A program made the translations under genes and the position numbers. Source: Deltaproteobacteria bacterium (GTDB lineage Bacteria > Myxococcota_A > UBA796 > UBA9615). Taken from it: a DNA stretch of 34,933 bases. The stretch is taken from contig PBPL01000040.1 of assembly GCA_002724675.1 (NCBI GenBank), positions 1 to 34,933 of the forward strand, written 5' to 3'. A model generated the notes under the pieces. The model was not told the DNA's origin. It made no database searches and worked only from the letters and a program-made list of their open reading frames with translations. Shown piece after piece: positions 24,403 to 33,148 of this stretch. Within the stretch, counting starts at the first letter, position 1. Each line of letters starts with the position of its first letter.

Positions 24403-24424
24403 GGGCACCACCACCTGTGTGCCC
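24403..24424. terminator. Hairpin between convergent lipoprotein and glycosyltransferase genes
   Basis: GGGCAC (24403-24408) and GTGCCC (24419-24424) form a 6-bp GC-rich stem with a 10-nt loop in the 92-bp gap between two convergent stops. No clear T-run follows, so its role as a terminator is uncertain. Confidence 0.3.
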
Positions 24425-24480
24425 AGGCCAGCCTTCTCTCATCGAACCCCTGCCTTGAGTCTCCTTCAAACGAGCGCTCA

Positions 24481-26076
24481 CTAGGGCGAACTGGGCACCA
24501 CGGCACCAGGCTTGGGCTCTGGTGGCGGCGTTGCCTTGCGCCGTGGGGCGACAGGCGGTGCTGACTTCAAGCGATGCAGGGACCAACCCGGCCCATGAGC
24601 CACGGGATCCCCGGCCACCTGCAGATAGCCCAAGACTCGCTCGTCGGAGGCCGTGCTCGAGGTGTTGGTGACTAGGAAGTACTCAGCCCCGAGTCCCTGG
24701 AGACGACGCACCTCGCGAGCATCCATACGGGTTCGGTGCCACCCGCGCCGGTCGACCGAGTAGAGCAGGCTCTGCGGATGAACATCCACGGCGATGACGG
24801 AACGATTGCGTGGGAGCACTGCCTGCACGCCCAGCGAGACCATGGCGATGCGATCGTCCAGCTGTAGTGAGCTGCGAACAAAGCTCAGTCCCCAGAGCAG
24901 CGAGAGCAGCACCACGCCTGCCAAGGTGGCCAAGGCTGCGAGGCGGACACGCCGCTCCAGAGCAGGGGCACGGAGTCTCTCCAGGAGATCACTGATTCCG
25001 AGGCCCACAAGCACAGAACAAAACGGGACCAGCATCAGTTGGTAATAGTTGTGCAGTCGAAACCCCTCGGCGACCGTCACCGCAGCGACCAAGCCGAGAA
25101 CCAGGGCCAGGGCAAAGGGTCCCATCTCTGGTTGTCCCACTGCCCGCCGGGCGCCCAGGATGACCAGAACGACACCAATGGGGCTGACTGTCTGAACGAT
25201 GAACGCCCCCAAGATGGCTCGCCAGGTCATGGGGTCGAGCCACACAGCCAGAGAGCCCCACTTGTGGGCCTTGGAGCCCCAGATCCCGAATGTTGCGCCC
25301 TCTGCCCCCAGAACAAAGTGGGCATGCCAATACCAGAAGGCAGGAAGCACAATCAGGACAAGCCCTGCTCCTAGCGCCCAGAACAGCCTCCTGGATCGGG
25401 CCACAATCAAGGCGGGAATGAGCAAGGCGTGAAAGGCCAGCGTGCCCTTGCACGCCACAGCCAAGGCTCCCAAGACCACGGAGAGAGCGGCGGAGCCCAA
25501 CCCCGCCCTGCCCTGCTCATCGCAGGCATCCGCCCGTTCTAGCGCCAAGAGCAACAATCCAACCGCCAGTGCGTCGGGCTGAATGTTCCGCGAGAAGACG
25601 ATGGCCAAGGGGGAGAGGGTGTAGAGGATCAGGTAGAGCCAGGGCGGACCTCGAAGGCGTCGTCGGACCCACCTAAAGAGTGCAATGCCGCCCAAGAGCC
25701 AGCCCGCAATGGACAAGAGCCGCGGCAGCCGATAGTCAAAGACATAGGTCACCCCCGTCAGCTTCCACAGCAACGCCACCCCCGACGCATACAAGGGAAA
25801 CTCAGACTCCACCGTGCCCGCCTCGGGTCCCGCCCAGTCGATGCGCGGCCCTAGGAGATCCACCCCGTGGCGCAGCATGTTCCTAGCAATGGACGCCGTG
25901 TCGGCCTGACGCACGTGGTGGCTGTCCAGAGGTGGCGCTGCCAAGCTCGGCAGGCGGAGCAAGACCCCCAGCAACAACAACACCAGGAGTGGGACCGCCG
26001 ACCCAGTGGGGCTGAAGGCACTCCAGGGGCCACCGGAGCGGGGAGACACTGGCGCGCTTGGGGAAGTCGTACTCAT
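24481..26076 (-). CDS. GT39/ArnT-like integral membrane glycosyltransferase
   Basis: A 531-residue polytopic inner-membrane protein with about 11-12 helices and a soluble C-terminal domain of ~130 residues. After the first helix comes the periplasmic loop PPLDSHHVRQADTA, the position of the acidic catalytic motif in GT-C (PMT/ArnT/GT39) enzymes, here a single Asp followed by His-His. A later loop has FSRNIQPDALAVGLLLLAL, matching the R-x-x-x-P-D region of the family. Such enzymes move a sugar from a polyprenyl-phosphate donor to lipid or protein in the envelope. The acceptor cannot be told. The C terminus is Pro/Lys rich. It is a single-gene unit diverging from the small gene upstream of glmS. 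Confidence 0.82.
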   Translation of the reverse strand: MSTTSPSAPVSPRSGGPWSAFSPTGSAVPLLVLLLLGVLLRLPSLAAPPLDSHHVRQADTASIARNMLRHGVDLLGPRIDWAGPEAGTVESEFPLYASGVALLWKLTGVTYVFDYRLPRLLSIAGWLLGGIALFRWVRRRLRGPPWLYLILYTLSPLAIVFSRNIQPDALAVGLLLLALERADACDEQGRAGLGSAALSVVLGALAVACKGTLAFHALLIPALIVARSRRLFWALGAGLVLIVLPAFWYWHAHFVLGAEGATFGIWGSKAHKWGSLAVWLDPMTWRAILGAFIVQTVSPIGVVLVILGARRAVGQPEMGPFALALVLGLVAAVTVAEGFRLHNYYQLMLVPFCSVLVGLGISDLLERLRAPALERRVRLAALATLAGVVLLSLLWGLSFVRSSLQLDDRIAMVSLGVQAVLPRNRSVIAVDVHPQSLLYSVDRRGWHRTRMDAREVRRLQGLGAEYFLVTNTSSTASDERVLGYLQVAGDPVAHGPGWSLHRLKSAPPVAPRRKATPPPEPKPGAVVPSSP

Positions 26077-26181
26077 GGGGGAGCCAGCGAACGCATGCTA
26101 GCAGCACAGGGACGTTCTCAGCGGGAAACGGCGGCGACGCCACCAAGGCAAGATCCCTGGACGATTTGCAACTAACTCACT

Positions 26182-26195
26182 ACAATAACTATTGT
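26182..26195. promoter_or_regulatory. AT-rich palindrome ACAATA-AC-TATTGT
   Basis: A perfect 6-2-6 inverted repeat in an AT-rich patch of the 194-bp space between the divergent glycosyltransferase and the small gene preceding glmS. The AT-rich pocket in GC-rich DNA marks the promoter region; a TATAGG lies at 26211-26216. A regulator site is likely but unidentified. Confidence 0.4.
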
Positions 26196-26270
26196 TTGCC
26201 CGACTTCAGGTATAGGGCTTGCCCCAAGGCCTCTTGAAGACCAATCTTGGAGTGGGTGAAAGGAGCCTCA

Positions 26271-26549
26271 GTGCCCACAGCCCCGCCCTCGGTGAGTCCC
26301 GATTTTCGCGCCTATCTGCTCGAGATCGTCGACGTCACGGAGCGACAACTGGACAAGGTGATCGCTCACCTTCAGGACCACTGGTCCGAGACCCTCGAGG
26401 AGTTTGTCGTGAGACGCCACCGAGATCTGCAGCGGCGCGGGGTACCCAATCGCTTGGCCTATGGGCTCATCGCCGACGAGGTCCGATCCCGGAGATTCCA
26501 AGCGAAGCCACTGAGTGAGAGACAAGTGAGGCGCATTCTCTACGGCTGA
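26271..26549 (+). CDS. Small basic HTH-like protein upstream of glmS
   Basis: A 92-residue soluble protein. The frame opens at a TTG at 26247, but the GTG at 26271 has a strong AAAGGAG six nt upstream, so I start there (MPTAPPSVSP). The first half is a helical segment (FRAYLLEIVDVTERQL to ETLEEFVV). The second half, RGVPNRLAYGLIADEV to ERQVRRILYG, reads like a helix-turn-helix with an Arg-rich end, so nucleic-acid binding is possible. I know no named function. It lies 50 nt before glmS on the same strand and may be co-transcribed with it. Confidence 0.65.
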   Translation: MPTAPPSVSPDFRAYLLEIVDVTERQLDKVIAHLQDHWSETLEEFVVRRHRDLQRRGVPNRLAYGLIADEVRSRRFQAKPLSERQVRRILYG

Positions 26550-26599
26550 GCGTCCCCACCGCTTGCCGTTACAGCCAGAGAGCAGGAGACGAACACAAC

Positions 26600-28429
26600 A
26601 TGTGCGGAATTGTTGGTTATGTGGGCGCCAAAGCGCCCATCCCCATCTTGGTCGAGGGGCTAAAGCGATTGGAATACCGGGGCTACGACAGCTCGGGAGT
26701 AGCCACGATGAACGGCGAAGGCAAGGTCTTCGTCCACAAGCGGGCGGGCCGTATTCGGGACCTGGAGCACAGCATGCCCGGCGAGTGCCCCAAGGCCAAC
26801 GTGGGGCTCGCGCACACACGCTGGGCCACCCATGGAGAGCCCAACGACGCCAACTCCCACCCCCATCTGAGCCACGACGAGAAGATCGCGGTCGTCCACA
26901 ACGGCATCGTCGAGAACCACAGCTCGCTTCGGACCATGCTCATGGGAGAGGGCGTAGCATTCCGCTCGGACACCGACACCGAGGTCATCCCGCATCTCAT
27001 TGCGCGGTTCTACGAGGGCGACCTAGAGACCGCTGTGAAGCGGGCGCTGCACCTCATCCAGGGCACCTACGGCATCGTGGCGATGCACAGCGAGGAGCCC
27101 GACAAGCTAGTGGTCGCCCGCAACGGCTCTCCCATCGTGCTGGGAGTCGGCGACTCCGAGATGTTCGTCGCCTCGGATGCGCCAGCGTTGGTGGCACACA
27201 CAAAGCAAGTGGTCTACCTCGAGGACGGCGAGATCGCGGTCTTGAGCCCTGAGGGATTCCGCACCACGGACCTGTCCGATCGAACCATCCAAAAGGACGT
27301 CAACGAGCTCGACTGGGAGATCGAAGAGATCGAGCGCGGGGACTTCGAGCACTTCATGCTCAAGGAGATCCACGAGCAGCCGCTCTCCATCGACCGAGGT
27401 CTTCGGGGTCGCGCCATGTCGGACTTCGGGGATGCCAAGCTAGGTGGCCTAAACCTCGACCGGCGCGCGTTCTTCGACATCAAGCGGGTGTGCCTGATCG
27501 CCTGTGGCACATCGCTTCACGCCGCCATGGCAGCGTCCTACTTGATCGAAGAGCTCGCACGGATCCCGTGCGCTGTCGAGATCGCGTCCGAGCTCCGCTA
27601 CCGCAACCCCATTGTGGACGCCAACACCCTGTATTTCGCCGTGAGCCAATCAGGCGAGACCGCGGACACGCTGGCCGCCATGAGGGAGGTGCGCCGCAAG
27701 GGCGGGATCGTCCTCGGCGTCGTGAATGTCGTGGGCTCGACCATCGCTCGTGAGAGTGACGGCGGCATGTACATCCGCTCGGGGCCGGAGATCGCCGTCG
27801 CGTCCACCAAGGCGTTCACGTCGCAGCTGCTGGCCCTGACCCTGTTCGCCCTGAAGATCGGCCGCATGCGGGACCTCTCATCCACTGCTGGCAAGCAGCT
27901 GATCCATGCGCTCAACGAGCTACCCGACCAGATCACGACGGTGCTCGATCAGAGCGACTCCGTGAAGGAGATCGCCCACAGCATTCTCGATGCGAGCTAC
28001 GTGCTGTTCTTGGGTCGCGGTGGCAACTATGCAACGGCGCTGGAGGGCGCGCTGAAGCTCAAGGAAGTCTCCTACATCCAGTGTGAGGGCTTCGCCGCCG
28101 CCGAGATGAAGCACGGGCCCATCGCCCTCATTGGCGATGGCACCCCGGTCATCTTCCTGTGTCCGCGAGACCATCTACGGGACAAGACCTTGTCCAACAT
28201 GGAGGAGGTCAAGGCGCGCAAGGGTCGAATTATCGCCGTGTGCAACCCAGGGGACGAGAGGGTGATGGCCCTCGCCGACGCCTACATCGAGGTCCCGGAG
28301 ACGCACAACCTGCTGACACCATTCCTGACGGTCATTCCCCTGCAGCTCATCGCCTACCATGCGGCGCTTGCCTTGGGCTTGGACGTGGACAAGCCTCGGA
28401 ACCTCGCGAAATCGGTCACCGTCGAATAG
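26600..28429 (+). CDS. glmS: Glutamine-fructose-6-phosphate aminotransferase (isomerising)
   Basis: A 609-residue enzyme, identical in length to E. coli GlmS. It makes glucosamine-6-phosphate, the entry to UDP-GlcNAc for peptidoglycan and lipopolysaccharide. The N terminus is MCGIVGYVG, whose Cys2 becomes the N-terminal nucleophile of the glutaminase domain, with GHTRWATHG-type AHTRWATHG and HNGIVEN. Two SIS sugar-isomerase domains follow (CGTSLHAA, SQSGETADT, GRGGNYATALEGALKLKE), and the C terminus PRNLAKSVTVE is canonical, including the catalytic Lys. AGGAGA precedes the ATG by about 11 nt. No glmS ribozyme-like leader is seen in the 50-nt gap. Confidence 0.98.
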   Translation: MCGIVGYVGAKAPIPILVEGLKRLEYRGYDSSGVATMNGEGKVFVHKRAGRIRDLEHSMPGECPKANVGLAHTRWATHGEPNDANSHPHLSHDEKIAVVHNGIVENHSSLRTMLMGEGVAFRSDTDTEVIPHLIARFYEGDLETAVKRALHLIQGTYGIVAMHSEEPDKLVVARNGSPIVLGVGDSEMFVASDAPALVAHTKQVVYLEDGEIAVLSPEGFRTTDLSDRTIQKDVNELDWEIEEIERGDFEHFMLKEIHEQPLSIDRGLRGRAMSDFGDAKLGGLNLDRRAFFDIKRVCLIACGTSLHAAMAASYLIEELARIPCAVEIASELRYRNPIVDANTLYFAVSQSGETADTLAAMREVRRKGGIVLGVVNVVGSTIARESDGGMYIRSGPEIAVASTKAFTSQLLALTLFALKIGRMRDLSSTAGKQLIHALNELPDQITTVLDQSDSVKEIAHSILDASYVLFLGRGGNYATALEGALKLKEVSYIQCEGFAAAEMKHGPIALIGDGTPVIFLCPRDHLRDKTLSNMEEVKARKGRIIAVCNPGDERVMALADAYIEVPETHNLLTPFLTVIPLQLIAYHAALALGLDVDKPRNLAKSVTVE

Positions 28430-28438
28430 CGTGTGGTC

Positions 28439-28813
28439 ATGAAGTACCTCTTGGCCTCTCTCCTGCTCCTCGTCGGTTGTGGCGAGGTGATTTACGGGGG
28501 AGACAGCGGGGCTTCCACCACCGCACCGCGGGTGGACCAGGCCTTCCCAGGGACCGAGTCCCAGTACCTCCCAGAGAGTGGGTCCATCCTGTTCTCGGCC
28601 TCCGGGGCCGACGACGACAGCCTCCAGCTGGAGTGGCAGTGGGAGCTCGGCGGCGTCGAACAGGACTGGGGGGAGAGTGACACCGGCAGCTTCGACACGA
28701 GCTGGGTCTTAGACTGGTCCGCCGTCCTCTCGGGCCAGTCGACCGAGGTGAGGTTCGCGGTCTACGACGAGAACATGGGCACAGAGTTGTTCTGGCCCGT
28801 CACGATCGAGTAG
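28439..28813 (+). CDS. Small lipoprotein with Ig/PKD-like domain
   Basis: A 124-residue lipoprotein. Its ATG at 28439 gives MKYLLASLLLLVGC, with the lipobox Cys at 14; a GTG two codons earlier is possible. The mature part, after an acidic/Thr stretch, is a single beta-rich domain (SILFSASGADDDSLQLEWQWEL, then TEVRFAVYDENMG) of the PKD/Ig kind. It starts 9 nt after the glmS stop. It overlaps the 3' end of the convergent transglutaminase gene by 14 nt (28800-28813). Function unknown. Confidence 0.72.
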   Translation: MKYLLASLLLLVGCGEVIYGGDSGASTTAPRVDQAFPGTESQYLPESGSILFSASGADDDSLQLEWQWELGGVEQDWGESDTGSFDTSWVLDWSAVLSGQSTEVRFAVYDENMGTELFWPVTIE

Positions 28814-31034
28814 CGCGGCCCCTTCGGGCCGCTCGACGCAGCGACCTCAGCCCCACCAGGGCATCGTCATCCAGCGGTTCCCGACCAAACCGGGCGGCGT
28901 AGTAGCGTGCCACCAGGTCACGAGCGTCACCAAACAGCACAGGCTCCTGCTCTTCGGCCCATGCTGCCCAAGCCATGAAAGGCGCCCCGTCCTTGGGCGC
29001 AGGCGCACCCTGCTGCCGAGCCCGATTCTCAGAGAGGCGGAGCCAGTCGCGCTGGGTTCGTTCGAGCAGCTTCAGTGCCTGTGCAAGCTCAGGACCCATC
29101 ACCGCACCGCGACGCGCTCCCCTCACGACCAGCACACCGCCAACACAGAGCCCGATGAGGGCAAGCACGGCAAGCCATGCCCATCCCTGGAGCCCAGCAT
29201 CTTCACCCAGAGGCTCCGACCGATCCCGCCGCTCATAGCGCTGGCCCCAGCCCCCGAACCAAGAGGAGTTGTCGTCGCCAACCAGGCGGGACACGCCCCG
29301 CTGGAGCAGAGCCACTTGGGTTCCGAGCCCGTAGTCCAGGAGCACATTGCGCCACACGACGGTGCCATAGTCAGCCCATGCACGGAGCCGATCTAAGAGG
29401 CGTAGGTCAATGCGGTCCTGGAGGCCCACCGTGGACTCGGGGGTGGGATCGAACACGACCCACCCAGCCTCGGGGAAGTGCACCTCGACCCACGAGTGGG
29501 CATCCAGTTGCCGCACCAACCAGTAACGACCGATGGGGTTCCAGGTCCCGCCATAGAACCCATTGACCAGTCGAGCCGGAATGCCGAGGGTGCGCAACAG
29601 GACGGCCATGGACGACGCGTAGTACTCGCAGTGTCCTTCCTTGACGTCATCCAGAAACGACAGGAGTGGATCCGACGAGGCCGAGGCCAGCTGATCCAGG
29701 CTGTACACGTAGTCGTTCCGAAGGCGACGCTGGATCATCAGGATTGAGTCCAGGGGCGAGCCAGCTCCTCGAGTCCAGTCCTTGGCAATCTGGGGGATCC
29801 GGGGAGCGAGATTCCCAGGAAGCGCCGTCTGGCGCGCGACCAGGCCAGGCGGGCTATCCCGAGGGTCTTGTCTGCGCAGCGCTGCCGGTTCGCGTGCCGT
29901 CACGGCGCTGTAGACGGTGTACTTGGGACGCTTGTTCGACAGGGCACCAGGAAGGTAGTAGCCATCGCCCGCGACCGTCTCCAGGGATCGAAACGAGCCG
30001 TAGATGCCCACGGGAGTACTCAGGTGGAACAACACCCGACTGTCTAGGGGCTCCAGCTGGATCTCTTGCCGAAGAGCCCAGCTGCGTCCCGGGGGTGGAC
30101 CGAGAAAGCCCACAGCACTCTGGCTATGCAGGATGGTCCGTTCGGGCTGGGAGAGTTCCCAAGCTCGCCCATCGAATTGATCGAGCGCCAGGCCGTGCCA
30201 ATAGAATTGGCTCGCATCCACCGGCTGGGCCGCACTGTCCGCCACCTCCGCACGGAAGACAGGCGCATCGGACAGCTTGATCGCACCCAGCTCGCCCAGC
30301 CTTACTCGCTCGGCAAATCCCGAGACGTGGACCGAGGGCAGAAAGCTCGAAGCAAACATGCTGGCTTGCATCCGCGGCAGCGCAAAAAACAGCGCAATCG
30401 TCCCCACGAGTAGAGTGAAGCCCAGGGCCGCAACAGACACGAACAGTGGCCATCGGGCCAAGGGATCGAGCAACCGAAACCGCCCCATAGGCACGCCACC
30501 AGGCCCATGTCGCTGTCTCCAATCCTCCTCGACTGCGGCGACCAGACGATTCAACATGAGGCACCAACAGCTCGTCACCGCAAAGGCCATGAACACGAAC
30601 AAGAAGGCCACGTGGATTGTGAGGATGGACGCCAACAAGACCTGAGCGAAGGCAATGAAGCAGAGATACAGATCGTCGCGGGAGCTCTTTCGAGTCCACA
30701 GCCGATGCACCTGAACGAACCAAAGGAGCTGCGCCAGCAAGCTCAGCGAGTGGACCCCCTGCACCCCATACCCAAAGCCGAGCCACACCAAGAACGCCAC
30801 CTGCACCCGGAGCCAAAGAGCCGGGGAGCCACGGTCCCTCCCCTGCCACCCACTCCCCAGCGCCGCAACCAACGCCACCGACGCCGCCAGGGGCCCCAGC
30901 TCACCCACCAGCGCCAGGCTCAAGAACCCGGACAGCACGACGCCGACACGAACCGCTGCGAGGGCCCTCAGGAACCCTCCAGCGCGCAGCGGTCCCAGCG
31001 CTCGGCCACCCGGGGCTCGTCCTTGATCGATCAC
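28800..31034 (-). CDS. Membrane transglutaminase-like protein (TgpA/DUF3488 type)
   Basis: A 744-residue inner-membrane protein: about six N-terminal helices (DUF3488), a large periplasmic transglutaminase-like core, one further helix near residue 640, and a cytoplasmic C-terminal DUF4129-like tail. The triad is Cys in EGHCEYYASS, His in LDAHSWVEVHF and Asp in VVFDPTPES. It is third in a MoxR-DUF58-TgpA module, the usual partners. The GTG at 31034 overlaps the DUF58 stop (GTGA) and has AGAGGA before it; the longer frame upstream lies inside the DUF58 gene. In Pseudomonas, TgpA is essential for growth; its substrate is still open. Its 3' end overlaps a convergent lipoprotein gene. Confidence 0.92.
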   Translation of the reverse strand: MIDQGRAPGGRALGPLRAGGFLRALAAVRVGVVLSGFLSLALVGELGPLAASVALVAALGSGWQGRDRGSPALWLRVQVAFLVWLGFGYGVQGVHSLSLLAQLLWFVQVHRLWTRKSSRDDLYLCFIAFAQVLLASILTIHVAFLFVFMAFAVTSCWCLMLNRLVAAVEEDWRQRHGPGGVPMGRFRLLDPLARWPLFVSVAALGFTLLVGTIALFFALPRMQASMFASSFLPSVHVSGFAERVRLGELGAIKLSDAPVFRAEVADSAAQPVDASQFYWHGLALDQFDGRAWELSQPERTILHSQSAVGFLGPPPGRSWALRQEIQLEPLDSRVLFHLSTPVGIYGSFRSLETVAGDGYYLPGALSNKRPKYTVYSAVTAREPAALRRQDPRDSPPGLVARQTALPGNLAPRIPQIAKDWTRGAGSPLDSILMIQRRLRNDYVYSLDQLASASSDPLLSFLDDVKEGHCEYYASSMAVLLRTLGIPARLVNGFYGGTWNPIGRYWLVRQLDAHSWVEVHFPEAGWVVFDPTPESTVGLQDRIDLRLLDRLRAWADYGTVVWRNVLLDYGLGTQVALLQRGVSRLVGDDNSSWFGGWGQRYERRDRSEPLGEDAGLQGWAWLAVLALIGLCVGGVLVVRGARRGAVMGPELAQALKLLERTQRDWLRLSENRARQQGAPAPKDGAPFMAWAAWAEEQEPVLFGDARDLVARYYAARFGREPLDDDALVGLRSLRRAARRGRATRS
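28815..28832. terminator. GC hairpin near convergent stops
   Basis: GCGGCCC-CTTC-GGGCCGC forms a perfect 7-bp stem, 1 nt after the small lipoprotein stop and within the 3' end of the transglutaminase gene. It could act on both strands, but no T-run follows. Confidence 0.35.
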
Positions 31035-32098
31035 GCGGCATCCTCTGCCAACAGCAGCGTGGCGAGCCCCTCCAGCACGCGGAACAAGCCCCCGCGGTCG
31101 CTGACGGTTCTCCAACCACCATCGGGCAGCTGAACTCTCACCTCGCTCCCTCGCTGGATGCCTTCGCACAGGGCAAACGTGGCCCGACTAAGCTCCACTT
31201 CCAGGGCCTGGCTTCGCTCCATTTGCGATCCCGGACCGGGCTGCCTCACTCGCACCTCAATGCGCCCCTCGACACTCGACTGAGCCCGCTCGATCGACAC
31301 AAGGCGTCCCAAGCGCGCCGAAGACCGCCAGTGCACGCGCCGGGGGTCTTCTCCCGGTGCATGTTCGCGCAGCCCCAGAAAGTCACCATCCCCGCCAGCC
31401 TGGGGGCTCCTAGCCTCCAGACTGCCTCGGTCATCACCGGGCGTCCGCACGAGCGCATGCTCCAGAGGCTCGGGAAAGACGACGACGTCCTGAGACAGCG
31501 CAAAGTCCGAGCTCTTGACGAAAATTCCAAACGGCCAGGTGGTCGAGACCCGAACGCCTCTCAGGCGATGCCGCCCACGGCGCGAGAAACTCCAGCAAGC
31601 CGGCACGGTCTGTCTCTGACCCTTCGACAGATACAGCACCATTCCCACACCACGCTCATCCAGCTCCAGGTGAGGTCCTCGCAACTCCTGCAACCGGAGG
31701 CCGAGGCCAGGGCCCCAACCGGTAGGCCTCGAGACCGACCAAGATCCGCGGGTCGTACGGCCCGCAAAGGCTGGCTCATGAAGGCGACGGCGCACACGCG
31801 TCCCTCGAATCGCCAGCTCCGACAGGATCCCAGACAGCGCGACCATCGACAGCATCGTCGCCAGCACGAGGTAGAGAAGATTGTTGCCGGTGTTGACGGC
31901 GGCTAAGAGGACCGCACCAGCGGAGACCAAAAAGATCCAACCCTCGGTCGTGGGGCGGACCCGGCGCCAACCTCGAACGTAGGCCCGCGGAACCACGAGC
32001 AACCAATAGAAGAGGGAGCGCGTGTCGTGCGCACCCGGCACAGGCGCCAGCACTGGACCGTCCCGCACATGGCGGCTCTTTCTCAACAAGCCCAGCAA
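31031..32098 (-). CDS. DUF58 protein, MoxR-module partner
   Basis: A 355-residue protein with two N-terminal membrane helices and a DUF58 domain. The hallmark block is LREHAPGEDPRRVHWRSSAR, and an RRGRHRLRGVRVSTTWPFGIF segment precedes it. DUF58 proteins are membrane-anchored, vWA-related partners of MoxR ATPases. It sits between moxR and the transglutaminase, with a 6-nt gap and a 4-nt overlap respectively. The start is a TTG at 32098; an in-frame GTG 10 codons downstream is possible. No reaction is established for this family. Confidence 0.9.
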   Translation of the reverse strand: MLGLLRKSRHVRDGPVLAPVPGAHDTRSLFYWLLVVPRAYVRGWRRVRPTTEGWIFLVSAGAVLLAAVNTGNNLLYLVLATMLSMVALSGILSELAIRGTRVRRRLHEPAFAGRTTRGSWSVSRPTGWGPGLGLRLQELRGPHLELDERGVGMVLYLSKGQRQTVPACWSFSRRGRHRLRGVRVSTTWPFGIFVKSSDFALSQDVVVFPEPLEHALVRTPGDDRGSLEARSPQAGGDGDFLGLREHAPGEDPRRVHWRSSARLGRLVSIERAQSSVEGRIEVRVRQPGPGSQMERSQALEVELSRATFALCEGIQRGSEVRVQLPDGGWRTVSDRGGLFRVLEGLATLLLAEDAA

Positions 32099-32104
32099 GA
32101 AGCG

Positions 32105-33073
32105 CTACCTGGGAATCGGAACGGTATCGAGGAGCCCCGCGAGCACCTCGCTGCTGCGAGAGCCCGAGGCCAACGAGCCATTGTCCGAGTAGGAAGGCAC
32201 CAGCCGATGAGCAAGAACCGATTCACTCAACGCCAGGACATCATCGGGCGTGACAAAGGCGCGACCCTCCAAGAATGCCCGCGCCTTCGCAGCACGGACC
32301 AGAGCCTGGCCTGCACGGGGTGACGCCCCCAACAGCAGTTCCGAAGACTCCCGGGTCGCCCGAAGCAGAGCCAACACGTACTCCTCGATGTCTGGATGCA
32401 CCGCCACCGCCATGGCCTCCTCCTGCAGCTGGACCACTCGGGAGGGCTCCAAGACCGCCTCCGGACGACGCACAGGGTCTCCCGCCTCCTGCAGTAGCAG
32501 TCGCTCCTGGTCCACATCGGGATACCCCACTTCCAGGCGCATCAGAAACCGGTCCAACTGAGACTCGGGCAACGGGAAGGTGCCGTGATGTTCCAGCGGA
32601 TTTTGGGTCGCAATCACCACGAAGGGAGCCGGAAGGGGGTGGAGTGTGCCGTCCACGCTGACCTGCGCCTCATTCATGGCTTCGAGGAGGCTCGACTGCG
32701 TCTTCGGCGGCGTCCTGTTGATCTCGTCGGCAAGAACCACATTGGCGAACAAGGGACCGGCGTGGAACCTAAATGCATCTGCCTTTGCGTCGAAGATAGA
32801 CACACCCAGGATGTCCGATGGCAAGAGGTCGGCGGTAAATTGGATACGAGAGAAGCGACAGCCGAGGGCTGAGGCGACGGCTTCGGCGAGCGTCGTCTTG
32901 CCCACTCCCGGCACGTCTTCCAGCAGCACGTGTCCTCTGGCCAGAACAGCCACGAGCAGATGATCCACGAGCTGGCTCTGTCCGCGAAAGACCTGGCCAA
33001 TCGAATCACGCAGAGTCGCAAACAATTCCTGGCTGCTGGAATCGCTCGAGATGGGAGAGGCCGCCGCTTGCAT
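32105..33073 (-). CDS. MoxR-family AAA+ ATPase
   Basis: A 322-residue cytoplasmic AAA+ protein of the MoxR group, which acts as a chaperone-like activator, often of a vWA/DUF58 partner. Walker A is EDVPGVGKTTLAEA, Walker B is VVLADEINRTPPK, sensor 1 is VIATQNPLEHHGTFPLPESQLDRF, and the C-terminal lid with SPRAGQALVRAAKARAFL is complete. I start at the ATG 33073 (MQAAASP); the frame extends nine codons up to a TTG. It leads the MoxR-DUF58-transglutaminase operon; the MopE-like gene 75 bp upstream on the same strand may be read through into it. Confidence 0.93.
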   Translation of the reverse strand: MQAAASPISSDSSSQELFATLRDSIGQVFRGQSQLVDHLLVAVLARGHVLLEDVPGVGKTTLAEAVASALGCRFSRIQFTADLLPSDILGVSIFDAKADAFRFHAGPLFANVVLADEINRTPPKTQSSLLEAMNEAQVSVDGTLHPLPAPFVVIATQNPLEHHGTFPLPESQLDRFLMRLEVGYPDVDQERLLLQEAGDPVRRPEAVLEPSRVVQLQEEAMAVAVHPDIEEYVLALLRATRESSELLLGASPRAGQALVRAAKARAFLEGRAFVTPDDVLALSESVLAHRLVPSYSDNGSLASGSRSSEVLAGLLDTVPIPR

Positions 33074-33148
33074 CGGGATGGAGGTTAGCAGCCGGCGCAA
33101 GCGCCGCCACTTCCAGCGCCAGAGGACCAGCTAAACAGACGAGACTGC

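Noticed and set aside
26550-26599. glmS ribozyme leader
   Set aside because: Only 50 nt separate the two genes and I see no ribozyme core; that ribozyme is mainly a Firmicutes feature.
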